Shown: piece after piece, positions 46,600-58,750 of the stretch | Layout of the letters: each line of letters opens with the position of its first letter | How positions within the stretch are numbered: position 1 is the stretch's first letter | Assembly (NCBI GenBank): GCA_002946415.1 | Contig: NJPS01000042.1 | Location: 62,001-126,000 of the forward strand | Reading direction: 5' to 3' | Source of the DNA: Rutstroemia sp. NJR-2017a BVV2 | Taxonomy: Eukaryota; Ascomycota; Leotiomycetes; Helotiales; Rutstroemiaceae | Length of the DNA: 64,000 nucleotides | The notes under the pieces: generated by a model | What the model was told of the DNA's origin: nothing | Databases searched by the model: none | Seen by the model: only the letters and a program-made list of their open reading frames with translations | Program-made: the position numbers and the translations under genes

Positions 46600-49500
46600 C
46601 TACTGGCCTTCATTCCGATATAACCTCGAGAAGGCGGAACCTTTGTCCGCGAGTAGCATCGTCGTACTTCCACATTCGACAACCTGACCATGATCCAGCA
46701 TTACAACCCGATCAAAGTCCAGAATACCCTGAAGTCGATGCACGATCACTAAGATAGTCCAGCCGTGAAATTCGGTCCGTAAGAGAGACATAATGAGCTG
46801 TTCCGTATCTACGTCAACACTAGTTCATCACATTCACACATAGTCGTTAGCATTATCTTCATAAACTTCTTGTCAGTGAAAAGGTAAGATGATGATAAGT
46901 ACCTGCTTGTAGCCTCATCCAGCAGTAAAATCTTACTCCTCCGCATCAGCATCGCCCTTGCTAAGCAGAACAACTGCTTTTGCCCAGCGGACAGGTGACT
47001 CCCACGCATTTCTGCATCAAGCCCACCCATTTCCCGGATCTGCTCGGCTAGCCTCACTTTTCCCAGCACAACTTGGATTTGGGATTCCGTTGCTTCATTC
47101 AGAGGGTCGAGGTTTGAGCGCACAGTTCCATGTTCCCCCGGGAGAAACCAAGGGTCTTGTGGTAGGCAGGTGATACGCCTGCGGATAGTTTCTTGCGGCA
47201 AAGAGGAGATGTCATCGTGCCCAATAAACACGCTACCAGACTTCGGGTCTAATAAACGCAAAAGGAGTGCAATGAGCGTGGACTTGCCCGAGCCTGTGCG
47301 GCCACAAATCGCGACCCGCTGTCCAGGACGGATGGTCAGGTTAACTTTCTGTACCACGTCTGGACCGGAGCTTCTTTGGTCATTGTCAACGTTATACTCG
47401 TCTATAAAAGTAATTAGGGGTACACATACTGATATGATGCTGAGACATCCTGGAACACGATAGAAAAGTCCGAGGGCCATTCTGGAGAAACAGCTACCTC
47501 TCCGTTGTTGTGCAGCTCTGCTGGCGTCTCTCTAATAAATTGCCGTGTCCTGGCAATAGCCCCCAAAGATGTCTCAATGGCAGTCCAGTAGTTTAAGAAA
47601 GACGATAATGTTTGACTAAAGTTCACGATACTTACCATTGCTACTCCCAGCAAACTGCCATTCATAGAATGCCGTAACGCGACGGACAAAGCAACGAGGA
47701 CGATAACTAAACAGGCGACGACGACATCTAACACGAGATTTAACCAGTTTTGTAGACATAAAAGTAAATAGAACGGCCGTTGTGCCACATCGATAAGTAC
47801 GAAGTTTTCATCAAGGACGTGTTGCTTCCATTTGAATGCACGTATAGTGCGTATCCCGTCCAGGGTCTCAGTAAGATGTGTGAATAGTGGAGACTTGGCT
47901 TCGAGATCAAGCAGACGTATCTGCCGAGAGGTCTGTAGGTAGAACTTTTGCAGATAGAAGAGGGCTACCCCTAGAACCGGTAAAGATAACGCCATATAAC
48001 CCGAGGAGACACAGGTCAGGGCCGCTCCTGCGATGGTCTTACCTAGCCCTATATATATTTGGTGATAAGAACATGAGATAGAGATGATGGGTCCACAAAC
48101 CTTCGGTGGAGAGTAAAAGGGAAATTGGCAGTTGCATATCCATTAGAGTTATGTCCTGGGTGAAGCTATTCACAAGTCAAGGCCATTTCTTATCTTGTCG
48201 AAAACAGTTATGCTCACCGGTTCAACAGAGATCCTGAGTCCGTGGCAGAGATAAAAGTCATAGGAGCCCTGGGATTCTATGTTAGCATATGTTAACGCAA
48301 AGGATCCCATGTCCTAACCTCATTGTGGCCGTAAGAATGGAGTAGTGGAGGATGCTAGCCGAGCCTGGAATTAAAGATATTAAATAGTATCTGAACCGGC
48401 GTAAGCAGGAAACTGTACAGTGAAGGAGTCATCGTTGGTTTGCTCTTACCCTGCACTAATCCCAAGAAAAGCTACTGCCAGGATCCCAAACACGGCATAA
48501 ACGCTCAGCCATTTTCCTAGATCACTATCTGGCATGATCTGGTTTGCGGCAATCCACCAGCTGAGCCATAGTGCTGCAAGCATGTTAGTCAACAAACTGG
48601 ATAGATGTAGAGGCTATGATGAGTTACGCTGCAGTGCTATGAAGACAATCTCCATAGCAGCAAAAAACAGAAATAACCCAAAACCTGTTTTGCCCATGGT
48701 GTTGATATAGTATGACAAATTGCGGGGATCTCTATGTCCGCGGTTTTCTGCCGATTTATCCTTATGTGTCCTTGGATTTGATGCTGGTGTTGGTGTTGGA
48801 GGGTAGATTGTGCTTTGATTGACATCTAGCTCTGCGACCAAACTCGCGTTCTCGATACCGTTGTCTTCCAAGTTGAGATCTCGGAGGTATCCGGGTACTG
48901 AGAGGAGTGAGTGGAATGCGCCTGACTGCAACAGATGACCGTCTGAACTCAGAACTATGACATGGTCTGAATAAGGAAGCCATTTTACTGCATATATTAG
49001 CATTGCTTCGTAACTAAGCAAGGTTGAGGAGCGGCATACTGGCATGGGTGACCAGTACGATAGTCGCACCAGTCTGCCGTATCAACCCATCTTTACTTAA
49101 GATCTGGAGAAAGCAGTGGCGCTCGGTTTCCATATCTAACCCGCTGAGGCAATCATCCATGAGAACAATCTTCTTCCGTGCATAGACAGCTCTAGCAATA
49201 GCCTAAGTATTGGAATATAAATCAGGTTGTTATGAATAACTGAATAAAGGACAACTTAAGAAGAAATCTTCAAACATACCAAGCGTTGTTTCTGCCCACC
49301 ACTCAGTGCAATGCCTTTACTGCCCACGATACTCTTATCGCCGTCTGGAAAGAGACGAATATCAACGTCCAGGGCACATGCTCGCAAACAAGAGATGTAC
49401 CATTCCTGATCATAATCTAAGGCACCGAGGATGTTCTGTCGGATACTACGATTTGTGAGAAAGGGTGTCTGGTCACAATATGCAATATCGTCTGTCGACA

Positions 49501-51795
49501 GATTTACCGAGCCACTATGCAAGATTCCCTCGCCCAGCAAGATCTGTAGCAAAGTAGATTTGCCGCATCCAACGGGCCCGATAACCATCGTCAATGTGCT
49601 CACAGAAATTTGCATGGAGAGGTCATGTAGGACCGTCCTGTCTGGATGCCAGCCTGCACTGACCTGCCTAAGTTCAATGATGCTCCCGCCGCTTTCGAAT
49701 GTCTCGCAATTTGTCTCATTGGTATTCTCAACATTAGAAACTCCAGGCTCGTGGCTCAGGCTTCTGAAGTCGACCTGTTTGTTGCCTGTCACATACTCTT
49801 GGATACGGCTGCAGCACTCTAAGGCCGCGGCCAAATTGGGAATGGCTGAAACCAGCTCATTAACTGGACTGATCAACATTGACAGCAAGGACAATGACGA
49901 AAAGATGGTCGCGGCACTGGGTGCTTTATTTGCTGAGTATTTCGCGATAATTCCGTATCCGATGAAGGTAATTACAGGAGATAGCATGTTTGATGCGTTT
50001 CCTTAGAAGAGATTATTGATTGATATCAGCTTCAACAATCCACAAGGAGAAAAGAACATACCGAGCGTGATATTTATGATCTGCATATGTCGAAAAAGCT
50101 TCGACTTCTGCAGCTCTTCCTCTCGTGTATCTTGCACATTCCTAGTGATCATCTCGGTGAGACCAAGAATCTTCATACCTTTGATAGAACCAAGGACGTC
50201 CGAGGTCAAGGCCACACGTTTCTGAACCGCTTGCATCCATCCTCGCTGGCGCACTCGGATTCTCTTAGCAACTTGACTAGAGGTGTATGCCGAAGCTGTG
50301 TGCACCACTATCAGTACTGCTTCAACATAGTATGATCAAGTGGTCGTTAACTCACACAGGACTACTATAACCGGTGCAACGCAAATTGCACCAAGACGCT
50401 TCTCCAAAATCCAGATGGCAACGGTGACCTGTATAATGTTTGGGGCCGTACTGATGATCCACTGGAGTGTCGTCATGATACGTTCAATATCGGCCCCCAT
50501 CAAGCTGATGGGTGAAGGCGCTTCTATGGTACCCACAGCGATATTGAGACTCGACTTGTAGATGATACTGATCAAACCGGCGCGAATCATTGAGAGCACC
50601 CGAGAGGTAAGATACTGATACCACGCCGTCGAAACCTGAAGATACGTTAGAAATTGGGCTGAAAAAGGCAGCAGGTGGAATGGCAGCTAACTACGTACCG
50701 CAATTCCGATGTATGTAATCGCGAAAGCTCCAATCAGTCCATAACCGTATCGATTCGGTTCAGTTCCGTCCTCTACAAAGTTGATTGCATCTTGGATCAA
50801 AAATGGCTGGGCTATACTGAATGCAACTAGAACAAGTCGGGGGATCATAGTCATGGTGATTGGAGCCCAGAGTGCTTTTGTGATTGCCCAGGCAAGAGAA
50901 TAACTTTTGTCTTTAGAACCTGCATGTTACTTCAGTCATAAACATCAGGGAAACTGAAGGACAGACAAAGACGAACTGGAATCCCACTGCCTTCCAACTT
51001 TATCATCGACGAATGCGGACGAAATGTGCTCATCGACTTGGTACAAGTCTTGGACCGTCAAATTTCGCCAGTTGCCCAGGTAAATCAATGGATTGAGCCA
51101 GGCAAAGAAGCTGAGGCTATAAATGCCACTCGTCTGCTCCGGTACACTTGCGCCCTGTGTGACGCTGTGACTGACCTTCGAAAGAGCCTCGAGGACCAGT
51201 AACAGGAGCTTCACGGTCAGAGCAGTAAGGAATACAATAGGGGTGGCGGACGAGCCCTGGAGGAGCCATTCGGTTCGTACTCTTGTAATGTCCAAAACTG
51301 TAGTGAAGAATAGAAAGACACTCAGCAGGATGGAGGGCCGCAAAGATTTTGAATGCTCCAGAGGCGATAGAAGCCCTACTGCAATAGTAGCGGCAAGATC
51401 TAATGCTGCTGCTGCGATAGTTGCGCGTGTTCGCGTCGCCGCATACAGAGGGATCGACCATAAGACGAGTAGAGTCAATCTGAGCAGACAAAGTACAATG
51501 ATAGTAACCTAGAGAATACTCCTTATCAGCTTGTAAAACGATGGAGGCCTAGTGTATGTAAATGCTAGCTAACGAGTTTCACAGTCCGCAGCATCGACCC
51601 CTTCACTGCGTCTGGTCGCCGATAGATTGACCATAATCGAAGCGGCACGGCGCATAGCAATAGCACAGCGGGAAAAATGGCAAATAGGCTGTCCTCAAAA
51701 AGCATAGTAAAATCGAAGCCATCTTGACAGCTCTTGAGTTTCACAGTTGGCCCGAAAGAATCCTTGGGACAGAAAAAGTTCACTGAGTCATTCAT
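46600..51795 (-). CDS. Full-length ABCC (MRP-type) multidrug transporter
   Basis: An ATP-driven exporter of the multidrug-resistance-associated protein class with an extra N-terminal membrane domain. Start ATG at 51795 gives MNDSVNFFCPKDSFGP and FDFTMLFEDSLFAIFPAVLL, the usual opening of fungal ABCC proteins. TMD0 continues in exon 51508 onward. TMD1 includes ITYIGIA joined to VSTAWYQYLTSRVLSMIRAG. NBD1 shows Walker A GPVGCGKST (near 49560-49585), the signature LSGGQKQRL and Walker B IVLMDDCLSGLD, with Asp in place of the catalytic Glu, common in NBD1 of this class. TMD2 includes DLEAKSPLFTHLTETLDGIRTIRAF. NBD2 shows GRTGSGKST (near 47280-47305), LSAGQKQLFCLARAML, ILLLDEATS, and a terminal IVHRL switch histidine. 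At least ten introns interrupt the gene; the junctions I checked keep the frame, so it looks intact. No biosynthetic genes adjoin it, so the substrate is unknown. Confidence 0.9.
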
Positions 51796-52861
51796 TTTAG
51801 CACTAATGAAGTTGGCAAATATAGGGTGAGAAGAGAATATGTTCAATGGAAGGAGTAGCTCAAAGAAAGACTGGCACTCTGGGGTAATGAGGGCCATCAT
51901 GAGGCTTTTCAAGTCTGACGATGGAACCAACTGTTGTACCTGAAGTAATCAATCCGGGCGTGCCCGGGACAATATCTGTGCCTACCCGGTATTTAGCGCT
52001 ATCACCCTATAAGCGTTGTCTTATCGGGCAAGACTTCGGACAGATTAGGATCAGCCCGGCCGTCAACAGTTGAGTGACTGAACGGACGAAAAGAATGGTT
52101 GACGAGGACGAACACGACGAGAAAGAGGCTAACCCGATGTGTCCGACCAATAACTATTCGGACTCCAAGAATTCCTTTCTCCTTTCTGCTCGTGTGCTCT
52201 CGATGACAACACATTGATCATAATTGGATGATAGTGTTTTTATGAAAGTCTATCGCAACAGCTGGATTGAGGAATAAGCAGGAAATATTCGTGAGGGAGT
52301 TTTGAATGCACATTTTTTCAGGTAATATACATACAAAGACGCCTACATTTGAGACGATGTTCAACCATTTAGATATAAGACTAGACTAGCTGGTACTGTA
52401 TCCTCTCTCTTATTCCGGGCATAACTCATTACCGACGCTTCATATACAGATGATCCTTCTATAGTCGTGCTACTCTCTCTCTCAGCCTGTACTTCTCTGT
52501 GGGGTGGATAATGAACGATGTTGTACAAGAAGGAATGAGAAGGCGTTGCTGGTAGATGGCCTTGAAATTCCTGGATGCGGTCAAGCAACCACGGAAGTAG
52601 ATGCGGGTGTTTGCATGGATATCTCTGTATTTATTCATCAATCGTTAATCGTTAACCGTTAATCGTTCAGTCGTGCTGAACGCGGATATGTAGTAAGGGT
52701 GTCGAACCGCTTGGACTGACGTTGTTGGCGGAGTAAATGCGAACGAATATCCACAGCGGTAGACGAATATAACAAAACTCCTCCTAGTGTTTCTTGCTTA
52801 TACAAAACAAGATGGAAATGAACATTCGCAACTGCTTCGCCTCCCCGTGTGGAATGGTTTT
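51796..52861. other. Intergenic, ABC transporter promoter region
   Basis: About 1 kb between two minus-strand genes. Short frames only; a small imperfect repeat (cgttaatcgttaaccgttaatcg) lies near 52640-52665. Confidence 0.4.
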
Positions 52862-54726
52862 TCACATACCGCGGTAAATTCTGAACGGGACAGGAGGAGA
52901 ATCGAAGAGCTTCGACTTCCGGGCTTTAGAAGTGGGCGAGGGTGTGTAGCGAAATTTATTTATGGCAATTACAGCCTCCAGAGATACCTTGGGAGTTATC
53001 AAAGATGATGAGTGGACTGGAGGCGTTATTGGTCTCGGGGCTGGTCTTGATCGTGGCGGGGTTTGAGCTGGCAGATGTGGAGGTGCTTTTGATGCGTTGA
53101 GCTTAAGATTGCTCGCATATCTCAAAAACTCCTGCTTTGCAAACTTCTGCAAGTCTGCGTTTCCTGATGCTGTGGCTTCTGGACGTCCCACAGTGAATGT
53201 CGATGGCTCTTCGGCGGGTTTCATGGTTGTGAACCTCACAAATTCTGCCTCGGCGAACTTCTGCAAGTTCGACTTCTCGACTTGAGCTCCACGTCGTAGG
53301 CGGGATATTTTGGCCTCGAAAGATACTAATGAACGCCTCTGTGAAAATGACTCCCGCTCGAATGAGCTGCGGCGAACTTTCGCTTGCTGCTCCTGCTGAA
53401 GTTTTGTTATTCGTATCGATCGGGAAGAGGGAGCCTGATGAGAACTTCGTGACTTTGACATTGAACACTTTCGTGCTGCATCTGATCGAGCCCGGGGTGA
53501 TTCCTTATGTCTCTTCCTCTCTGCCTTCCCCCAAGAACTTGCTATACCTAGGTGCTGATAATTCACCTGATCATCCGGCTGGTATCCCTGGTAGGTCTCG
53601 CCAGTGATAGATTCTGTGTTCATCTGTGCTCCTCTCACTTTGGTCTGCCACTTTCCCATGGGCATGAGACGTTGCAAAACGTTCCGTGTATAAATCGAAA
53701 AACGAATTCCAGTTACTTCCTCCAACAGCCGACCGAAGCCTTTGCAAGGGTTGCATGGTGCTAGATCGAGGACGATTTCCGCCTCTAAATTGGCTTCTCG
53801 GACCGCTTTGAGTTTTTCCCGTGATAATCCTCCCAAATTCTTGTCGAAGAGTAGCTCAGTGGCACATTGCAAAATGAGTTTCTTTTCGACATGGCAGGCA
53901 TTGGCTCTGCCATGCTGCCTTTCGCCATCGTCTCCTTTTCCATCCCAACAATTGTTGGGAAGAGTAAACCCCGTTTCGTCGGAAAACTTTCGTACGGCCT
54001 GCAATGTAACTCTCATGTTAGTATTGTTACAATAATTAGTTCAAAGCATAATTTGAAAGTGAAGTGATCGCGTGATGATATGCGAACGCTGATGGCAGTG
54101 GATATGAAGCTGATACAAGATTGCATACCGACAAGAGGGACAATTCTTGAACTTACATCTGTCCAAAAGGCGTTGTCCACTAGTGCTGGGTTGCTTTGTT
54201 TGCATGGTGCTGTCCAACCAGACACCGCCATCGATGTTGGTAGTTGATTTTTCAGCCGGGCGAAGCCAGTGGTCTTATTGTCCAGTAGTTTCGTACTTTT
54301 GAAACCATGAATCGAAAAGACTTCCATCATGAGCGTTACAGTAGTGTCGTCCTGAAACAAATGAAACTTTTCAGGCCCCGGGTAGTATTTGTGATCTTTT
54401 GGCTCTATCCGAACTGGCGAGGTGTTATTGCTCTGCCCAATATGCCTTCCATATGCTATACATATTTTGTCTAAAGCTGCAACATAGTCTGGGATGGGCC
54501 GTAAGTTCGAGGTCTCGTTCACAGTGTGCGAACCCGGCATAAGAGATCTGGTTTGTTCTGGTCAGAGAAAAAGATGAAGAAATACTGTAATCCGTTCTGT
54601 TACATACCCTGTCTTTCTCACACTCCTAGAGGTAACGGCCGATCTAATAGTTGTAGTCACGACGCGACCTTTGGGCATGTCGACCACTGCCGCCGATGGA
54701 AAGCAACTCTTTCTTCCTCGAGTCAT
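52862..54726 (-). CDS. Protein with probable deaminase-fold zinc site and basic C-terminal tail
   Basis: Three exons (54726-54624, 54557-54157, 53998-52862; introns 66 and 158 nt) total exactly 547 codons (546 residues). A basic N-terminus leads into a conserved-looking helical region (PIPDYVAALDKICIAYGRH). The notable part is CHVEKKLILQCATELL, with His204 and Glu206, followed 44 residues later by LDLAPCNPCKGFGRLLEEVTG, with Cys250 and Cys253. HxE plus PCxxC, with helices after each and hydrophobic strands before, is the zinc and proton-shuttle signature of the cytidine-deaminase-like superfamily. That superfamily contains fungal branches described as relatives of bacterial toxin deaminases (such as the OTT_1508-like group); membership in a particular branch is a guess. 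The tail is Arg/Ser/Lys-rich and carries two copies of an LQKFA..EF motif. If the first exon is wrong, the ATG at 54540 would be the start. Confidence 0.7.
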
Positions 54727-56374
54727 TTTGTTCTAAACAAAACTGTGAATTTCATGCAAGGGAGCTGAAGGGTTGAGTAGAACTTACTGTAGAAGTAAAA
54801 ATTAAAAAAGCAATATTTAGGTAGCCATATATGACAAGTCATTTGCAAGGCTCAGCTTGTTGATCACCTGTTGTGTATATATGATGGTTGTTGTTTTCGA
54901 GAACTCGTGTTGGCGTTGTACGTGATGTAGCGCAAGATAAAAAGATTTGGCGATTTCTCGTTGATTTGATCTTCTTACTTCACCTTTCGCGTCCGAAGTC
55001 ACATTTTAGAGCTTTTGTATTAAACTGAAAATCGGCAGACAGCTTTTACTTTAAACTGTATTTATAGGTGTACTGTAGTGAATTGTCCCTAGTCGATCTG
55101 CTCCAGTCTCCGGCAGAGTGTAGCAAGATCATGGAATTCGGACGACAGCCAACAGCTTTGAAGAACATAGGATATAATTTGTCTTACTGCTCCGCACAAC
55201 GGCGAAGTTTTGACATACCAACACCGCCTCAGAAAGCCAGTGAAAGGAAACTATGCTTGAGTCTTCGCCGGCAGTTAAAAATCAGCTTCCCGAAGAACTC
55301 ACGAGCTCTCACCCGACTTCTGTGACGGCAAAACTTAGAGGATATTGACGACTGTTGATTCGATCATTCGTGAGCGCGGTAAGGTATCAGTCGACTTTCA
55401 TTCGTGGATGGAGAAGTTGCACACTCTGTTCTGCAAAGCAGGGCGTCAAACACAGTGAAAGCACGGGAGAGTGGTAATTCTTCCGTCTGTGGGCGAGATT
55501 CTGTCACAGGCTGTCGTGTTTCGGCTTGCTAGTGTTTTGAGCAGGTAGGAGGGACGTAGAACATCATTTCCTGCTTTCTTGTCGATGTGCCAGACGTTGG
55601 AAACGGCTTGATAACGTCTTAGAAGAAGAATCTACATCCCTGGCCGAGTCTGCACTTTGTATATCGCAACTTCGGACAACTTTGTTACGAAATAACTGCC
55701 CAGCTGATATTCTCACCATCAGTCACTTGCTACCCGAATGTGTATCCTTTGTGAGAGCGACAACCTTGTATGAACATCCTAAAGGTCATGATGGAGTTTA
55801 TCCAAAAGATACTTCACCTCAGCACCACGGCACCACTCATGCATTGCTTACCTCACCTCCATGATATCTGTGCTAGAGACATCATATACGCACGAATTTG
55901 AAGTGTATGATGAGATCACTGACCACACAACTCTGCTCGAGTACGTAGAAGTCTCTCAGGATACCGTTTCCGATTAGCACAGGGCACTCCCGCCATAGTT
56001 AGGAAAGGAGAAGTCGTCACACACACGCCATGACGGTCCCTTGCAGCTGTGCTGCCCACCCGTAAGCATCATGCCAAATCAGATTCCCTTACATATGTAT
56101 CCTATCTCCTTTAAGTCGATTTGCAATTCCACCAGAATACTGAATTTCTGACACGCTCCGAAAGAATGAGTTATGAGAGGCAGATTTCATTGCCGCGTAG
56201 GTAGAACCGAGACAAATGAGGGAATTGCCAATATCAAGAGCACGCGAGGGGCTTTCATGTTCCCAAACATGTCTCACACGTAGCGAATTTGGGAATATAT
56301 TAACCTCCTAACATGGCATTTTATTGTGAGAGGGCCATGTCACTCATTATTTGTATTTTTGCCTTGCTGAATTA
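54727..56374. other. 1.6-kb divergent promoter region
   Basis: It lies between the start of the deaminase-like gene and the start of the Ser/Thr-rich secreted gene. No supported gene or RNA. Confidence 0.4.
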
Positions 56375-58099
56375 ATGAAGTTTGTTATCATGGTTCAAAC
56401 ACAAGGACTTTTGTTTGCTTTGCTTTCGATCCTTGAGATCTCTGCGGCCTCGCCGGCACTCAACAGAAGGGATTTCCTGGAGCTGGAGAGAAGAGATGAT
56501 ACCACCAGCACTTGTACTCCGGCGGTGGTGACAGTAACATTGACTTCATGTCCAGCCATTTCGTCTTCCACAATCTTTTCCAGTGCAGCAGCTAGCACTA
56601 CTGAGTCTTTGACTCAAAGCCCTTCTTTCTCATCTAGTGTGGAGATAACTTCTTCACTTTCGCAGGATTTCTCTTCCACCGAAGTGTCTATCACGTCATC
56701 AACGGCCCCTTCATCTACTTCAGTCAACGATGTCACTTCCTCAACGGCAAGCACAGAATCGTCATCAGTAGATATTTCGATAAGCAGCACGCTCGGCGAG
56801 ACTACCTCTGCTGTGGTTCCAACTTCTGTCTTCCTATCCACCGAATTGACGTCGTCGGTCGAATCGTCAAGTAAGTCCACCCGAGATTCATTCCCTTCTG
56901 CTTCCTACTTCATGAATAAATCTGACTTGCAAAACTACAAGGCACTAGTATTGAACCTTCTGAAACGTCTGCTTCTCCAACACTCAGCTCAAGCGCTTCG
57001 ACGACCGACATTTCGTCAATCGAAAATTCCTCGGCAATCCCAACGAGCAGTCTGGTTTCATCCCTGGAATCTCCATCTTCTTCCACAAGCTATGCATTCA
57101 GCACTAGCTCAAGCGAGTCCGAGATTTCATCCTCATCGCCCACGAGTCTGGTCTCGAGCTCTTCCACCTCGGAAGTTCTTTCTACGCCATCACTGAGCAT
57201 CTCAACCTCTGCAACGCCTACGACTTCAGAGAGTGCAAACAGCACTCTCCCACCAAGCCTAAGTTTGGAATCGAGCACCGAGATTTCCACGGCATTTTCC
57301 TCCTCCTTCCCAACTTCAACATCTGAGAGCTCCACCACAACTGCCTCCTCGGAATTGGTACCATCCAACACTCCCATAATCATCACCACCACCGTCATTA
57401 GCACAGTCATTGGGGTGCCTACAACCATCCAAGGCGAGCCCACAACAGTGGCCATCACAACGACATTCACGCAAGTAACTACCGTTGCCTTCCCAACCAC
57501 GATTGGTCCTTCAACCGTCTTACAATACACGACCGTCTCACCACCTTCCTGCACCATTCATCCAAGCTTGCTAAATGGTGGTTTTGAACAAGGTCTTCCA
57601 CCATGGGACATCAACGATACCGGATCCAGCTCCCACTCCCTCAACACCGACGCATCCAACTCCCACGGAGGAAGCAACAGCCTGTAAGTCACCCCACGGT
57701 CCAACTAACTCCCAAAACCCTACTAACCCACCTCCCCGTAGCCACCTAACCTTCCCCACCAACTCCGGCACTTCCGACATCGTAACCGCCAGCCAACAAA
57801 TCGACGTCTGTCCCGGCAGCAACTACCTAGTCCTCGGCTACGTCCTCGGCGACGCCGGCCTGCTCTCCAGCTCCGATACCTGTTACGTGTATCTTGAGAC
57901 CGGCGGGCAAAGTTCGATTCCAGTTGCTGTTCCAGCTGCTGGATCCTCTGGCTGGGAACTCTTCTATCTTTTCTTCACTGCGCCGACGGGATCGATTGGG
58001 GTTTCTGAGACTGCGACGCTGACTTTGCACGCGTATTGTACGGGTAGTAATGGGAATGAGAGGGGCATTTATGTGGATGATTTGGCTATTATGGGGTAG
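56375..58099 (+). CDS. Secreted Ser/Thr-rich mucin-like protein with C-terminal beta-type domain
   Basis: Three exons (56375-56870, 56942-57683, 57742-58099; introns 71 and 58 nt) give about 531 residues. A signal peptide (MKFVIMVQTQGLLFALLSIL) is followed by a dibasic site (NRRDFLELERR). Residues 50-330 are mostly Ser/Thr, as in heavily O-glycosylated wall or surface proteins. A Thr/Val/Ile-rich segment (IIITTTVISTVIGVPTT) links to a C-terminal domain of about 160 residues that starts LLNGGFEQGLPPWDI and ends RGIYVDDLAIMG. The NGGFE...W start and D-D/N-A end are typical of jelly-roll carbohydrate-binding-like domains. There is no hydrophobic tail for a GPI anchor, so it is probably secreted or wall-trapped. 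The start could be the second Met at 56390. Function and ligand unknown. Confidence 0.85.
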
Positions 58100-58750
58100 T
58101 TGTAGGTGTAATTTGGGGCGATTCATGCGTATGGCCAGTAATGAGGGGTTGAGAAGTGTGTCTTTTAGATTGCTTTCTGGAATGTTCGTCTGTCTGCATG
58201 TACTTCGTATCCGGTGGTTTTGTTGGGTTTCATCTGCGATTCTTTCTGCAACTAATAGATTATTGCCATTGAAAATTCTTTCCTTGCGCTTCAGATTAAT
58301 GTCGCGCGACGTGTGGGAGGGGTGACGCTTACTTACTCGTGCGGGCAGCATGATGATAGATCGGGCTTTGACTGAAGACCGACTTCCTCCTAGGGGCTGA
58401 GGGGGAGCGACCCTCAAATTGCTTGTTCTCACGTATCAATTACTTCTTTCCCGATCAAAACAACCAGCGGATGAAGCAAGTTGACTCGTTCAGACTTCCC
58501 GCGTTAAGTAAACCTGTAGTTGAGACCTGCACACTGATGAGTCCATTCCATACTCTAGAACTAGCAGCCCAAGAAAAGCAAAACAACTGGCATTCTAAAC
58601 AGAAACATTACATTCCATAAAACCACATATAACCCAACAATGTCATGAAACCGCTTCCCCCAAACGCCGAGATATGCAAGTGGTATCTAACGAAAATCTA
58701 CAACAACGGGCAAAAACTAAAGGTTGCCCTATCTCACTCTTCATGCCGTT
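58100..58750. other. Convergent 3' intergenic region
   Basis: About 650 nt between the 3' ends of the Ser/Thr-rich gene and the phosphoesterase gene; nothing else seen. Confidence 0.5.
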
